NCBI GenBank assembly: GCA_002305725.1
Contig: DBQM01000037.1
Span: 3,579 to 67,578, forward strand
Length of the DNA stretch: 64,000 nt
From: Ruminococcus sp. UBA1394
GTDB lineage: Bacteria > Bacillota > Clostridia > Oscillospirales > Ruminococcaceae
Reading direction: 5' to 3'
A model generated the notes under the pieces. The model was given only the letters and a program-made list of their open reading frames with translations, made no database searches and was not told where the DNA came from. A program made the position numbers and the translations under genes. This document shows, in pieces, positions 7,957 through 15,627 of the stretch; the first letter of the stretch is position 1, and every line of letters begins with the position of its first letter.

Positions 7957-9159
7957 ATGTATATAAAGAAGGAATGTGTCGCAATGCTTCTTGCCGGCGG
8001 ACAGGGAAGCAGACTTTACGCACTGACACAGGATATGGCAAAACCGGCTGTGCCATACGGCGGAAAATACAGAATTATTGACTTTCCGCTTTCAAACTGC
8101 ACAAATTCAGGTATTGATACTGTCGGAGTTCTGACACAGTATCAGCCGCTGGTGCTTAACGATTACATCGGAAACGGTCAGCCGTGGGACCTTGACAGAC
8201 TGCACGGCGGTGTTCACGTTCTCCCGCCTTACCAGACATCATTCGGTGCATCATGGTATGAGGGTACAGCCAACGCAATCTATCAGAACATGAGCTTTAT
8301 TGAAAGATATGACCCGGAATATGTAGTTGTACTCGGCGGTGACCATATCTATAAAATGGACTACTCAAAAATGCTTGATTTCCATAAAAAGAATGACGCA
8401 GATCTGACAATTGCAGTTCAGCAGGTATCACTTGAGGAAGCGACAAGACTGGGAATTATGACCTGTGATGAGCAGATGAGAGTTGTAAGGTTTACTGAAA
8501 AGCCGAAACAGCCTGAATCAACCCTTGCATCAATGGGTATTTACATATTCACATGGCAGAAGCTGAAAAAATATCTGATTGAAAATGAAAATGCAAATAC
8601 AGGCTCAAAGGATTTCGGCAAGGATATTATTCCTGCAATGCTGCAGAATAACGAAAGACTCTTTGCATACACATTTGACGGTTACTGGAAAGACGTTGGT
8701 ACACTTGACAGCTTATGGGAAGCTAACATGGACCTGTTAAGCCCAAGCGTACCACTCGACCTTTATGACAACGACTGGAAGATTTACACAAGAAACAGCA
8801 ATATGCCTCCGCAGTATATCGGCAGCAACGCCGAGGTTGAAAACTCAATGATTGCAGAGGGAAGTACTATTAACGGTAAGGTGGATTTTTCGATAATTTT
8901 TGCCGGTGCTAAGATTGAAGAGGGGGCAACCGTTAATTACAGTATTGTTATGCCGGGTACAGTTATAAAATCCGGTGCTGTTGTTGAGTATGCAATTGTC
9001 GGAGAGGACTGCGTTGTACATGAAAATGCCAGAATAGGCGTAAGCCCTGAAACTGTTGAAAACAGAGATGAATGGGGTATTGCAGTAGTCGGACACAACG
9101 TTGACATTTCAGAGGGAGCAGAAGTTCTTCCTAAGGATATCATATCCAAGAACATCTAA
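7957..9159 (+). CDS. glgC: Glucose-1-phosphate adenylyltransferase, catalytic subunit GlgC
   Basis: GlgC makes ADP-glucose from ATP and glucose-1-phosphate, the committed step of glycogen synthesis. The 400-residue protein keeps the nucleotidyltransferase signature LAGGQGSRLYALT near residue 12, KPAVPYGGKYR near 28 and the metal-binding GGDHIYKMD near 127. The C-terminal third is a left-handed beta-helix made of hexapeptide repeats, which in this family carries allosteric sites. CAGGAGG precedes the ATG and only 15 bases separate it from glgD, so the two are co-translated. In Firmicutes GlgC and GlgD form a heterotetramer. Confidence 0.95.
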   Translation: MYIKKECVAMLLAGGQGSRLYALTQDMAKPAVPYGGKYRIIDFPLSNCTNSGIDTVGVLTQYQPLVLNDYIGNGQPWDLDRLHGGVHVLPPYQTSFGASWYEGTANAIYQNMSFIERYDPEYVVVLGGDHIYKMDYSKMLDFHKKNDADLTIAVQQVSLEEATRLGIMTCDEQMRVVRFTEKPKQPESTLASMGIYIFTWQKLKKYLIENENANTGSKDFGKDIIPAMLQNNERLFAYTFDGYWKDVGTLDSLWEANMDLLSPSVPLDLYDNDWKIYTRNSNMPPQYIGSNAEVENSMIAEGSTINGKVDFSIIFAGAKIEEGATVNYSIVMPGTVIKSGAVVEYAIVGEDCVVHENARIGVSPETVENRDEWGIAVVGHNVDISEGAEVLPKDIISKNI

Positions 9160-9174
9160 GGAGGAAAATAGAAA

Positions 9175-10299
9175 ATGGGTGCTAAAAAGAATGTTTTAGG
9201 TCTGATTTTTGCAAGTATGCATGATTCTGACGTTATAGATCTTACTAAAAAAAGAACAATGGGTTCGATTCCTTTCGGCGGACGTTACCGTCTTATCGAC
9301 TTCCCGCTTTCAAACATGGTAAACTCCGGAATCAAGGAAGTCGGCGTTATTACAAAGTCCAATTACGGCTCACTCCTTGACCATCTGGGTTCAGGCAGAG
9401 AATGGGACCTTTCAAGAAAAAACGGCGGACTTCATCTTCTCCCGCCTTTCAGCCACGTTGACAGCGGTATGTACAGAGGACGTCTTGAGGCTTTAAACGG
9501 TGTATGGGATTTCGTTGAGCATTCCAACGCTGAATATGTTGTTATGTCCGACTGCGACGTTGTAACAACTATTGATTACAAGGCTGCAGTTGCTTTCCAC
9601 GAGGAGAGCGAGGCAGACATTACAGTTATCTACGGAAAATATCCGTATGACAGCGGCAGCGAGCAGACAGCAACAGTCCTTGGAATTAATGAAGAGGGAA
9701 GAATCAACGATGTTATGATTGACCCTCAGATTGCCGGAGAATGCAATGTGTGCCTTAATATGTTCATTCTTTCAAAGGAAGTTCTGAAAAATATTGTTAT
9801 AAACTCAGCAAGCAGAAGTGAGTACAGCTTTAACAAGGACGTCCTGCAGGCAAAGAAGAATGAATATAAGATGATGGCTTATGAGCACAAGGGATATTTC
9901 TCAAAGATAGATTCTGTCAAGGCTTATTATGACGCAAATATGGCGCTGCTTGACACTGAAAACAGGGACGGTCTTTTCATTAAGTCTGCGCCTATCTATA
10001 CAAAGATAAGAGATAACGGTCCGGTTAAATTCGGTCTTGAATCAGAAATTAAAAATTCACTTATTGCTGACGGCTGTGTCGTTGAGGGCAAGGTTGAAAA
10101 CTGCGTGCTTTGCAGAGGCGTAAAGATAGGCAAGGATTCAGTTGTCAGGGACTGCGTTATCATGCAGGATACTGTTATCGGCAATAAGTGCAGCATTAAC
10201 TCGGTTATTACAGACAAGAATGTTGAGATAGGCGATGAAAAGATTATGACCGGTTCTGCGTCATATCCGCTTTACATAGGAAAAAATGCTGTAATTTGA
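9175..10299 (+). CDS. glgD: GlgD, non-catalytic/regulatory partner of ADP-glucose pyrophosphorylase
   Basis: This 374-residue protein is a paralogue of GlgC: GGRYRLIDFPLSNMVNSG and LLDHLGSGREWDL are shared, and hexapeptide repeats form the C-terminus. The N-terminal GGxGxRL nucleotide loop is replaced by ASMHDSDVIDLT, and the GGDHIYKMD motif of GlgC becomes MSDCDVVTTID, so independent catalysis is unlikely. In studied Firmicutes GlgD raises the activity of GlgC in a mixed complex. AAGGAGG precedes the start, and glgA follows after 23 bases. Confidence 0.93.
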   Translation: MGAKKNVLGLIFASMHDSDVIDLTKKRTMGSIPFGGRYRLIDFPLSNMVNSGIKEVGVITKSNYGSLLDHLGSGREWDLSRKNGGLHLLPPFSHVDSGMYRGRLEALNGVWDFVEHSNAEYVVMSDCDVVTTIDYKAAVAFHEESEADITVIYGKYPYDSGSEQTATVLGINEEGRINDVMIDPQIAGECNVCLNMFILSKEVLKNIVINSASRSEYSFNKDVLQAKKNEYKMMAYEHKGYFSKIDSVKAYYDANMALLDTENRDGLFIKSAPIYTKIRDNGPVKFGLESEIKNSLIADGCVVEGKVENCVLCRGVKIGKDSVVRDCVIMQDTVIGNKCSINSVITDKNVEIGDEKIMTGSASYPLYIGKNAVI

Positions 10300-10322
10300 T
10301 GTTTTGAAAGGATGAAAAAAGA

Positions 10323-11744
10323 TTGAATATTTTATTTGCGGCAAGTGAAGCTAATCCGTTTGTGGCGTCAGGCGGACTCGCAGATGTAGCCGGTTCACTT
10401 CCGGCTGCCATTACACAAAAAGGTCATGACTGCCGTATAGTAATTCCGCTTTACAAGTCCATTAAGCCACAGTTTCGTGCAAGCATGACTTTCCTTACCC
10501 ATATAACAGTTGACGTTTCCTGGAGAAAGCAGTACTGCGGAATATTCACAGCAATATGCAACGGCGTTACATATTACTTTATTGACAACGAATACTATTT
10601 CGGACGTGACGGCATTTACGGTTTCTTTGACGACTGTGAGCGATTTGTATTCTATTCAAGAGCCGTTCTGGAAATGCTGCGCTGCATTGATTTCAAGCCG
10701 GATATTATTCATACAAATGACTGGCAGGCAGCTATGATACCGGTATTTTACGAGGTATTTTACAAGTATCAGCAGGGATATGAAAACATTAAAACTATCT
10801 TTACAATTCACAATATCCAGTATCAGGGCAACTACGGAAAAGAAGTTTTAAACGAGGTTATGGGTATTCCGATGTATCATACAAGCCTGCTGGAATATGA
10901 CGGCAATATCAACATGATGAAGGGCGCTATTGAAACTGCGGATAAGGTTACAACAGTAAGCCCGAGTTATGCGTGGGAGATTCTTGACCCGTGGTATTCA
11001 CACGGCATGGACAGAGCTCTCGGACCAAAGCAGTACAAGCTTTCGGGTATCCTGAACGGTATTGACGTTGACGGATACAATCCGGCAACCGACCCTGTGA
11101 TACCTAAAAATTACACATCAAAGAGCATAACAGGCAAGAAAGCCTGCAAGACTGCGCTCCTTGAAGAACTTGGACTTCAGGAGGGTACAGAACCTCTGAT
11201 TGGTATTGTAACACGTTTTGTTTCACACAAGGGCATTGACCTTATCAGATATGTCTTTGAGGACCTTATCAAAGCAGGATTCAAGTTTGCGATACTCGGC
11301 AGCGGTGAAAAGGTTTATGAGGACTTTTTCAAGGAAATGGAATGGCGTCACAAGGACAGAGTAAGCGTATCTCTTGGCTTTATTCCGGAGCTTTCAAGGA
11401 AGATTTACGCTGGTGCTGATATGTTCCTTATGCCGTCACAGAGTGAGCCATGCGGTCTGGCGCAGATGATTGCCATGAGGTATGGTACAGTCCCTATTGT
11501 CCGTGAAACAGGCGGTCTGAGGGATACTGTCAGAGACTGCGGCGGTGAAAAGGGTAACGGCTTTACGTTCAAGACTTACAATGCTCATGATATGCTTAGT
11601 GCGTGTATGCGTGCAAAGGAGCTTTATGAGGACAAGAGAAGCTGGAATGCGGTTATCAAACGTGATATGAATGAAGATTTCAGCTGGAATAATTCCGCGG
11701 ATGTTTATATCAGTCTTTATCGTGAGCTTTTGAAGAAGGATTAA
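10323..11744 (+). CDS. glgA: Glycogen synthase GlgA (GT5)
   Basis: GlgA extends alpha-1,4-glucan from ADP-glucose. The 473-residue protein has the GT-B fold with an N-terminal ASEANPFVASGGLADVAG motif, HTNDWQAA, and a C-terminal domain with GIVTRFVSHKGIDL and the Glu-rich SEPCGLAQMIAMRYG motif. The Lys of the E. coli KTGG loop is Ala here (ASGG); the rest of the loop is intact. The start codon is TTG at 10323, with GAAAGGA upstream. It closes the cluster and is followed three bases later by a strong terminator. Confidence 0.93.
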   Translation: MNILFAASEANPFVASGGLADVAGSLPAAITQKGHDCRIVIPLYKSIKPQFRASMTFLTHITVDVSWRKQYCGIFTAICNGVTYYFIDNEYYFGRDGIYGFFDDCERFVFYSRAVLEMLRCIDFKPDIIHTNDWQAAMIPVFYEVFYKYQQGYENIKTIFTIHNIQYQGNYGKEVLNEVMGIPMYHTSLLEYDGNINMMKGAIETADKVTTVSPSYAWEILDPWYSHGMDRALGPKQYKLSGILNGIDVDGYNPATDPVIPKNYTSKSITGKKACKTALLEELGLQEGTEPLIGIVTRFVSHKGIDLIRYVFEDLIKAGFKFAILGSGEKVYEDFFKEMEWRHKDRVSVSLGFIPELSRKIYAGADMFLMPSQSEPCGLAQMIAMRYGTVPIVRETGGLRDTVRDCGGEKGNGFTFKTYNAHDMLSACMRAKELYEDKRSWNAVIKRDMNEDFSWNNSADVYISLYRELLKKD

Positions 11745-11746
11745 TT

Positions 11747-11781
11747 AAAAATCCGTATCGGGTTTCCGATACGGATTTTTG
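11747..11781 (+). terminator. Rho-independent terminator of the glg cluster
   Basis: AATCCGTATCGG and CCGATACGGATT form a 12-pair stem followed by TTTTT, immediately after glgA. Confidence 0.9.
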
Positions 11782-11821
11782 CTTGTGGAACAAGACAAAT
11801 TATCCCCGCCGAACGGCGAAA

Positions 11822-12364
11822 TAAAAGTTTCGCCAGCCTTTTCAAAGGCTGTGGGTTTCCAAAGGGCAACGCCCTTGGTCGCCCTCCGCAGAGGGCGAAA
11901 TTCTCTAAAAAGCCGCTGTTTAAAGAACGCAAAACCAGTCATATTAACGGTATAAGTCAGCTAACCAAAATCCATTTTATCCACGGCGGCTTTATTCATT
12001 TAAGAGCAAAGCGATTTAAATGAACCGCCGTCAGGCGGCAAAAAACTAAAGGTATGATTCAGGCTAAATCTAAGAATTTAAACAAAAGACCCTCTGAAAA
12101 TTTCTCGGAGGGTTACTTTATTCGTGACGTAAGTTCTTTTCCGCCTATCGGCGGTCATTCAATACGCTGTCGCTGTTGAATGACAAAAGCCGCCGTGGAT
12201 AATCATTATCTTGTAAGGCTTGATATGGACTTATAATTTGAATTTTTTACGAAAATAACGTCGGCTTTTTTTGGAGAGTTTCGCCCTCTACGGAGGGCGA
12301 CAAGGGGACCGCCGTCCCCTTTGAACCCCTGCAGCCTTTGAAAAGGCTGGCGAAACTTTTAAAT
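11822..12364. repeat. Nested inverted-repeat block, non-coding
   Basis: Two concentric inverted repeats fill this gap. The outer arms are 11822-11908 and 12273-12364; both include AAAGTTTCGCCAGCC, TTTTCAAAGGCTG and GAGGGCGAAA. The inner arms are about 11973-12041 and 12137-12203; both include ATCCACGGCGGCTTT and a GCCG..CGGC hairpin. At the centre (12089-12121) is a hairpin ACCCTC..GAGGGT followed by T-rich sequence. Short reading frames here are not credible, being made of the repeat arms. I see no gene between glgA and queH. Confidence 0.8.
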
Positions 12365-12396
12365 TAAGTACACGCAACAAAATAACTTACTTATTA

Positions 12397-13065
12397 TTAA
12401 AATTCATTTTCTTCAGAATTCCGAAAACTGAAAACACAGCCGCAGTAGTTCTGACGGTATATATCATATTCACGGCAAAGCTCTATGGAACGCTTATAGC
12501 CGTTTTTCTTTTTGAAATCTGAAATGAGGTATGACACACCGTATTCCTTTTCAGTTTCCTTTCCGGTCTTGTTGATGTATAAAGCATTTTTGTGGGGACT
12601 GACTGTAAGTGTAGTGGCGAAAAAGTCAGCATTATATTTTTTAGCAGCGTATGCCGCTTTCCTTATTCGCAGGTCAATGCACTTTTCACAGCGCTTTCCG
12701 CCCTCCGGTTCGTTTTCAAGTCCTTTTACCGTACTGAAAAACTCGTCCGGCAGATAATCTCCTTCGATAAGGCAGACAGTACTTCCGAAATTCATTTTTT
12801 CAATAACCTTTTTCTGCGCATCAAGCCGTTTGAGGTACTCGGATTCCGGATGGATATTGGGATTATAGAAATACAGCAGTATATCAAAATACTGCGTCAG
12901 ATATTCAAGCACATAACTGCTGCACGGACCGCAGCAGCTGTGGAGCAGTACAACAGGTCTTTTACCGTCAGTACAAGTGTCAGCAATAAGCTTTTCAAGT
13001 TCACGCTGATAATTAATTTTGTTCTCCATTTTCTGTTTCACTGCTTTCTGTATATTTTTGTTCAT
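12397..13065 (-). CDS. queH: Epoxyqueuosine reductase QueH
   Basis: QueH carries out the last step of queuosine synthesis, reducing epoxyqueuosine in tRNA; it is the non-cobalamin alternative to QueG. The 222-residue protein shows the cysteine motifs of the family: HSCCGPCSS near residue 42, CEKC near 133 and YCGC near the C-terminus, with YFYNPNIHP after the first. They would ligate an iron-sulfur cluster and metal. The start at 13065 has GGAG five bases upstream and overlaps the amidase gene by 53 bases; an internal ATG at 13029 is an alternative. It is co-transcribed with the amidase gene. Confidence 0.9.
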   Translation of the reverse strand: MNKNIQKAVKQKMENKINYQRELEKLIADTCTDGKRPVVLLHSCCGPCSSYVLEYLTQYFDILLYFYNPNIHPESEYLKRLDAQKKVIEKMNFGSTVCLIEGDYLPDEFFSTVKGLENEPEGGKRCEKCIDLRIRKAAYAAKKYNADFFATTLTVSPHKNALYINKTGKETEKEYGVSYLISDFKKKNGYKRSIELCREYDIYRQNYCGCVFSFRNSEENEF

Positions 13066-13768
13066 GCATCTCCTCAGCGTAGCCGATATACTGCATGATT
13101 CCGTCTGCGATTGATTTGCCGAGCTCGTCTGTGTGGTCGATTATCCATTGAGCGTGTTCAATACTGTCATGAAATTCAACCTCGATAAGACAGTTCGGGA
13201 CTTCAGAGGTTGCAACTTCATACAGATAAGCTGAACCCTGGGTACCGTCAAACATTCCTCTGTCATCGGTCGGTGTCAGACGGGAAACTCTGCTGTAAAT
13301 ATATTCCGCAAGCACCTTGCTGCCCAGAACTTTAGGGTTGTAGAAACACTCAGTACCCTCTCCTCCGCCGCTGTCGCCGCCGGCATTTGAGTGTATCGCA
13401 ACGTGGGCAGTAACATTATTTTCATTGGCAAAATCGATTTTTTCCTGGAGGGAAAAATCAGGTTCTGCAACATAAACAGTAACACCGTTTTGTTCAAGAT
13501 ATTTTTTTACGCTTTCGCTTACATTCCTCATAACTTCTGCCTCTGTTGTATTTCCGGCAGCATAGGGGTTATCTGTCTGGTTTGACGGACTCAAGTATAT
13601 AACAGGCTCAAACGGCACTTCTGCCTCCGGAGCTGAAACAGGAATATCTTTTTCAGAATTGCTTTTAAAAAGCTGCTTTCCGGCATATATGGCAAGAATC
13701 ATAATTACTATTACTGAGATAATTCTGTCATATCTTACTTTAGATTTTTTTCGCTTTTTCTGCGGCAT
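13013..13768 (-). CDS. N-acetylmuramoyl-L-alanine amidase, membrane-anchored (Amidase_3, CwlD-like)
   Basis: The enzyme cuts the bond between N-acetylmuramic acid and L-alanine in peptidoglycan. It has a basic N-terminus, one membrane segment (about 18-35), a linker and an Amidase_3 domain. The zinc ligands fit YLSPSNQ.../E (usually His/Glu) less clearly at the first site, but AIHSNAGG near residue 125 and IEVEFHDS near 195 are typical. The first ligand appears as SPSNQ rather than the usual H of the canonical motif, as also seen in some clostridial homologues. In Bacillus CwlD acts in spore cortex maturation. ATG at 13768 has GGGAG seven bases upstream. Confidence 0.8.
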   Translation of the reverse strand: MPQKKRKKSKVRYDRIISVIVIMILAIYAGKQLFKSNSEKDIPVSAPEAEVPFEPVIYLSPSNQTDNPYAAGNTTEAEVMRNVSESVKKYLEQNGVTVYVAEPDFSLQEKIDFANENNVTAHVAIHSNAGGDSGGGEGTECFYNPKVLGSKVLAEYIYSRVSRLTPTDDRGMFDGTQGSAYLYEVATSEVPNCLIEVEFHDSIEHAQWIIDHTDELGKSIADGIMQYIGYAEEMHEQKYTESSETENGEQN

Positions 13769-13802
13769 AATCAATCTCCCAAAAAATCAGTTTCTGACTA
13801 TT

Positions 13803-13831
13803 ATTATATAATAAAATGCGAAAAAAGTAAA
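13803..13831 (-). promoter_or_regulatory. Sigma-A promoter for the amidase-queH unit
   Basis: On the minus strand TTTACT and TATAAT are 17 bases apart. The spacer contains TTTTTCGCATTTTAT, which is nearly identical to the minD promoter spacer at 42808-42823. Confidence 0.65.
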
Positions 13832-13861
13832 GGCAAAACAATTTAATAAATGTAATCAGGC

Positions 13862-13890
13862 TTGACATACCAGTCGAACAGGAGTATAAT
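13862..13890 (+). promoter_or_regulatory. Sigma-A promoter upstream of the repeat cluster and FNT gene
   Basis: TTGACA and TATAAT are perfect hexamers with a 17-base spacer. The transcript would start at the left edge of the R1 repeat and run through it and the MITE-like element into the FNT gene, giving a structured leader of about 335 bases. Confidence 0.7.
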
Positions 13891-13891
13891 T

Positions 13892-14014
13892 ATAGCGAAT
13901 GCAAAAAATAATTTTGCATTCACTATAATATTTTATTTTATTGCCTTGCACATCCGCTTACTTCGTAAGCTTCGTGCATATCGGCAAATAGTAAACGAAA
14001 AAATATTTTTTCGT
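13892..14014 (+). repeat. Three-hairpin repeat R1, copy 2 (interrupted)
   Basis: The left hairpin (ATAGCGAATGCAAAA..TTTTGCATTCACTAT) and the centre (CACATCCGCTTACTTCGTAAGC) are intact. The right hairpin begins with ATAGTAAACGAAAAAATATTTTTTCGTT but stops where the TTAAGGCAA element begins, so its right arm seems to have been broken by insertion. Confidence 0.8.
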
Positions 14015-14193
14015 TAAGGCAATACCGCACAATTATTGTCGTACAGATGCGCAGTCAGATTTTTTGTCAGATTGCATAAAAAGCTCGCAGGCATACTGGC
14101 GTATGTCAAGAGATTTTTGTGTGATATGACGAGAAATCTGCAAGCAGATGTGCGGCAAAGGCGACAGCCGCTAATTGTGCGGTGTTGCCTTAA
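14014..14193. mobile_element. MITE-like element with TTAAGGCAA termini, long form (180 bp)
   Basis: The left end TTAAGGCAATACCGCACAAT and the right end, reverse complement TTAAGGCAACACCGCACAAT, form a 22-base terminal inverted repeat with one mismatch. The interior has no coding frame but contains further short inverted segments such as CAGATTTTTTGTCAGATTGC. A 79-bp form at 45103-45181 and a divergent 77-bp form at 35138-35214 share its ends. It looks like a non-autonomous transposable element; no transposase is in the window. Confidence 0.75.
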
Positions 14194-14232
14194 CTAAAAG
14201 GCGATTATAACGAATTGTCAAGGGGATTAGAT

Positions 14233-14877
14233 ATGCCGGGAGAATCTTTTAAAAGTGTATTTGCAAAATCTGTAATATCGGGTATTCTTATCGGGACAGG
14301 CGGGATTGTTTATCTTTCAGTTGAAAATAAGTATATCGGTGCTTTTTTGTTCAGTCTTGGACTGTTTACAATAATTCAGTCCGGATTTTCGCTTTACACC
14401 GGCAAGGTTGGCTATATTCCCGAAAAACCTCTTGCTTACATAAAAGAGGTTGCTGTAACTCTGCTCGGAAATATCTGCGGTACAGCGCTTACAGCCGGAG
14501 CAGTTTTACTGACTCATCTGAACAGCAGCATTCACGAAAAAGCAGTTTCAGTCATGAACATTAAAATGGCTGACAGCCTTTTAAGCCAGATAATTCTTGG
14601 CTTTTTCTGCGGTATGCTTATGTATATAGCTGTGGAAAACGGAAGAATATGCAGAAAGAGAGGGTATGATACCTCAGCAGTATTCGGAACAGTTTTGCCT
14701 GTTATGGTTTTTATCCTTTGCGGATTTAATCATTCCGTTGCGGATTGCTTTTACCTTTTTGCCGCTTATCCATGTCTTAAAGGGGCATTGTATATTCTTA
14801 CAGTTGCGGTGGGAAATGCTTTTGGAGGTATGACCATTCCATTCTTAAAAAAGCTGTTCGACAAAGAAAATGAATAA
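14233..14877 (+). CDS. Formate/nitrite transporter (FNT) family channel
   Basis: The 214-residue, very hydrophobic protein has six predicted membrane segments and the FNT features: short LYTGKVGYIPEK loop, GNICGTALTAG, a CGFNHSVADCFY segment carrying the His of the central gate, and GNAFGG near the C-terminus. Family members pass formate, nitrite, hydrosulfide or lactate; the substrate cannot be fixed from sequence, but formate is plausible in a mixed-acid fermenter. It is shorter than FocA (about 285). I chose the ATG at 14233, seven bases after AAGGGG. Its leader carries two repeats. Confidence 0.85.
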   Translation: MPGESFKSVFAKSVISGILIGTGGIVYLSVENKYIGAFLFSLGLFTIIQSGFSLYTGKVGYIPEKPLAYIKEVAVTLLGNICGTALTAGAVLLTHLNSSIHEKAVSVMNIKMADSLLSQIILGFFCGMLMYIAVENGRICRKRGYDTSAVFGTVLPVMVFILCGFNHSVADCFYLFAAYPCLKGALYILTVAVGNAFGGMTIPFLKKLFDKENE

Positions 14878-14902
14878 ATTTGAATTTTTTTGAAAATACC
14901 CC

Positions 14903-14931
14903 TTTACAAATCAATAGAAATATGATATAAT
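14903..14931 (+). promoter_or_regulatory. Promoter of tRNA-Pro
   Basis: TTTACA and TATAAT are 17 bases apart, and the mature tRNA begins 12 bases after the -10 element. Confidence 0.75.
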
Positions 14932-14942
14932 ATTAATGCTAT

Positions 14943-15019
14943 CGAGGTGTGGCTCAGTTTGGTAGAGCGCTGCGTTCGGGACGCAGAGGCCGTGGGTTCA
15001 AGTCCCGTCACCTCGACCA
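14943..15019 (+). tRNA. tRNA-Pro (anticodon CGG)
   Basis: The acceptor CGAGGTG pairs with CACCTCG and CCA is encoded. The anticodon arm is CTGCG-TTCGGGA-CGCAG, giving CGG, and the T loop has TTCAAGT. All four arms fold with 77 bases in total. Confidence 0.97.
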
Positions 15020-15024
15020 TACAT

Positions 15025-15058
15025 ATCGGGTTTCGTTTTATGAAGCCCGATTTTTCTT
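15025..15058 (+). terminator. Terminator of tRNA-Pro
   Basis: ATCGGG...GCCCGAT stem followed by TTTTTC, six bases after the tRNA. Confidence 0.75.
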
Positions 15059-15107
15059 TTCATGGTTCAGAGTGAATGATGAATTATCAGATTACAGGAG
15101 AAAATTT

Positions 15108-15572
15108 ATGAAACGTGTGCTTGTAAAGTCTGTTTTTGGTGCATTTGAATATGTTATGTTACATTTTTATCCGTTTGGGCAGGAAGAAATGTCAGAACAA
15201 ACGGATACATATGCGGTTATATTCATTCAGGATACACATACAGGCGGATTTGGCTTTCAGTTTAATGAGAACAAATTCTGCAAGGGAGTACTGACTCTCT
15301 ACTTTGATGACAATGTTAAGGAAGTAGAGGGCGCAGTAATGTTTTCCGATGAACACGCTGAGCAGATAATTGATTTTATACAGTCACATAAAAATGTTGA
15401 TACATTGCTGGTGCATTGCTACGGCGGACAGTCACGCTCAAGGGCAGTAGGGGCATTTGCAGTAAAAATGCTCGGGGGAGATAATTCCGAATATTTTAAA
15501 ACCGGAGTCCCCAACCAGCACGTTTATGATGTACTGGAAACTGTATGGATTCAGCGAATGCTTCGTGGATAA
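15108..15572 (+). CDS. Small protein with a CX5R tyrosine-phosphatase-type loop
   Basis: The 154-residue soluble protein carries HCYGGQSRSR, in which Cys104 and Arg110 match the HCX5R(S/T) loop of cysteine-based tyrosine and dual-specificity phosphatases. The loop follows a predicted beta strand (DTLLVHC) and precedes a helix, as in that fold. An upstream Asp (SDE or DDN region, about residues 72-83) could be the general acid. No signal peptide is seen. The substrate is unknown; protein-tyrosine or nucleotide phosphatase are both possible. I chose the ATG at 15108 with AGGAG upstream; the frame runs back through tRNA-Pro, which is not a credible start. Confidence 0.7.
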   Translation: MKRVLVKSVFGAFEYVMLHFYPFGQEEMSEQTDTYAVIFIQDTHTGGFGFQFNENKFCKGVLTLYFDDNVKEVEGAVMFSDEHAEQIIDFIQSHKNVDTLLVHCYGGQSRSRAVGAFAVKMLGGDNSEYFKTGVPNQHVYDVLETVWIQRMLRG

Positions 15573-15575
15573 CAA

Positions 15576-15625
15576 AACGATAGCTTTACTCCTGAAATAA
15601 CAGGGTAAAGCTATCGTTTTTTTTG
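15576..15625. terminator. Bidirectional terminator between the phosphatase-like gene and rmuC
   Basis: AAAACGATAGCTTTAC pairs with GTAAAGCTATCGTTTT around a 14-base loop, with T runs on both strands. It serves both convergent genes. Confidence 0.85.
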
Positions 15626-15627
15626 TA

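Noticed and set aside
11741..11942. Short minus-strand frames after glgA
   Set aside because: They are formed by the terminator and outer inverted-repeat arm; no ribosome site or conserved protein features.
14949..15107. Upstream extension of the CX5R protein frame through tRNA-Pro
   Set aside because: The extension is translated tRNA sequence and its terminator; the ATG at 15108 has a strong ribosome site.
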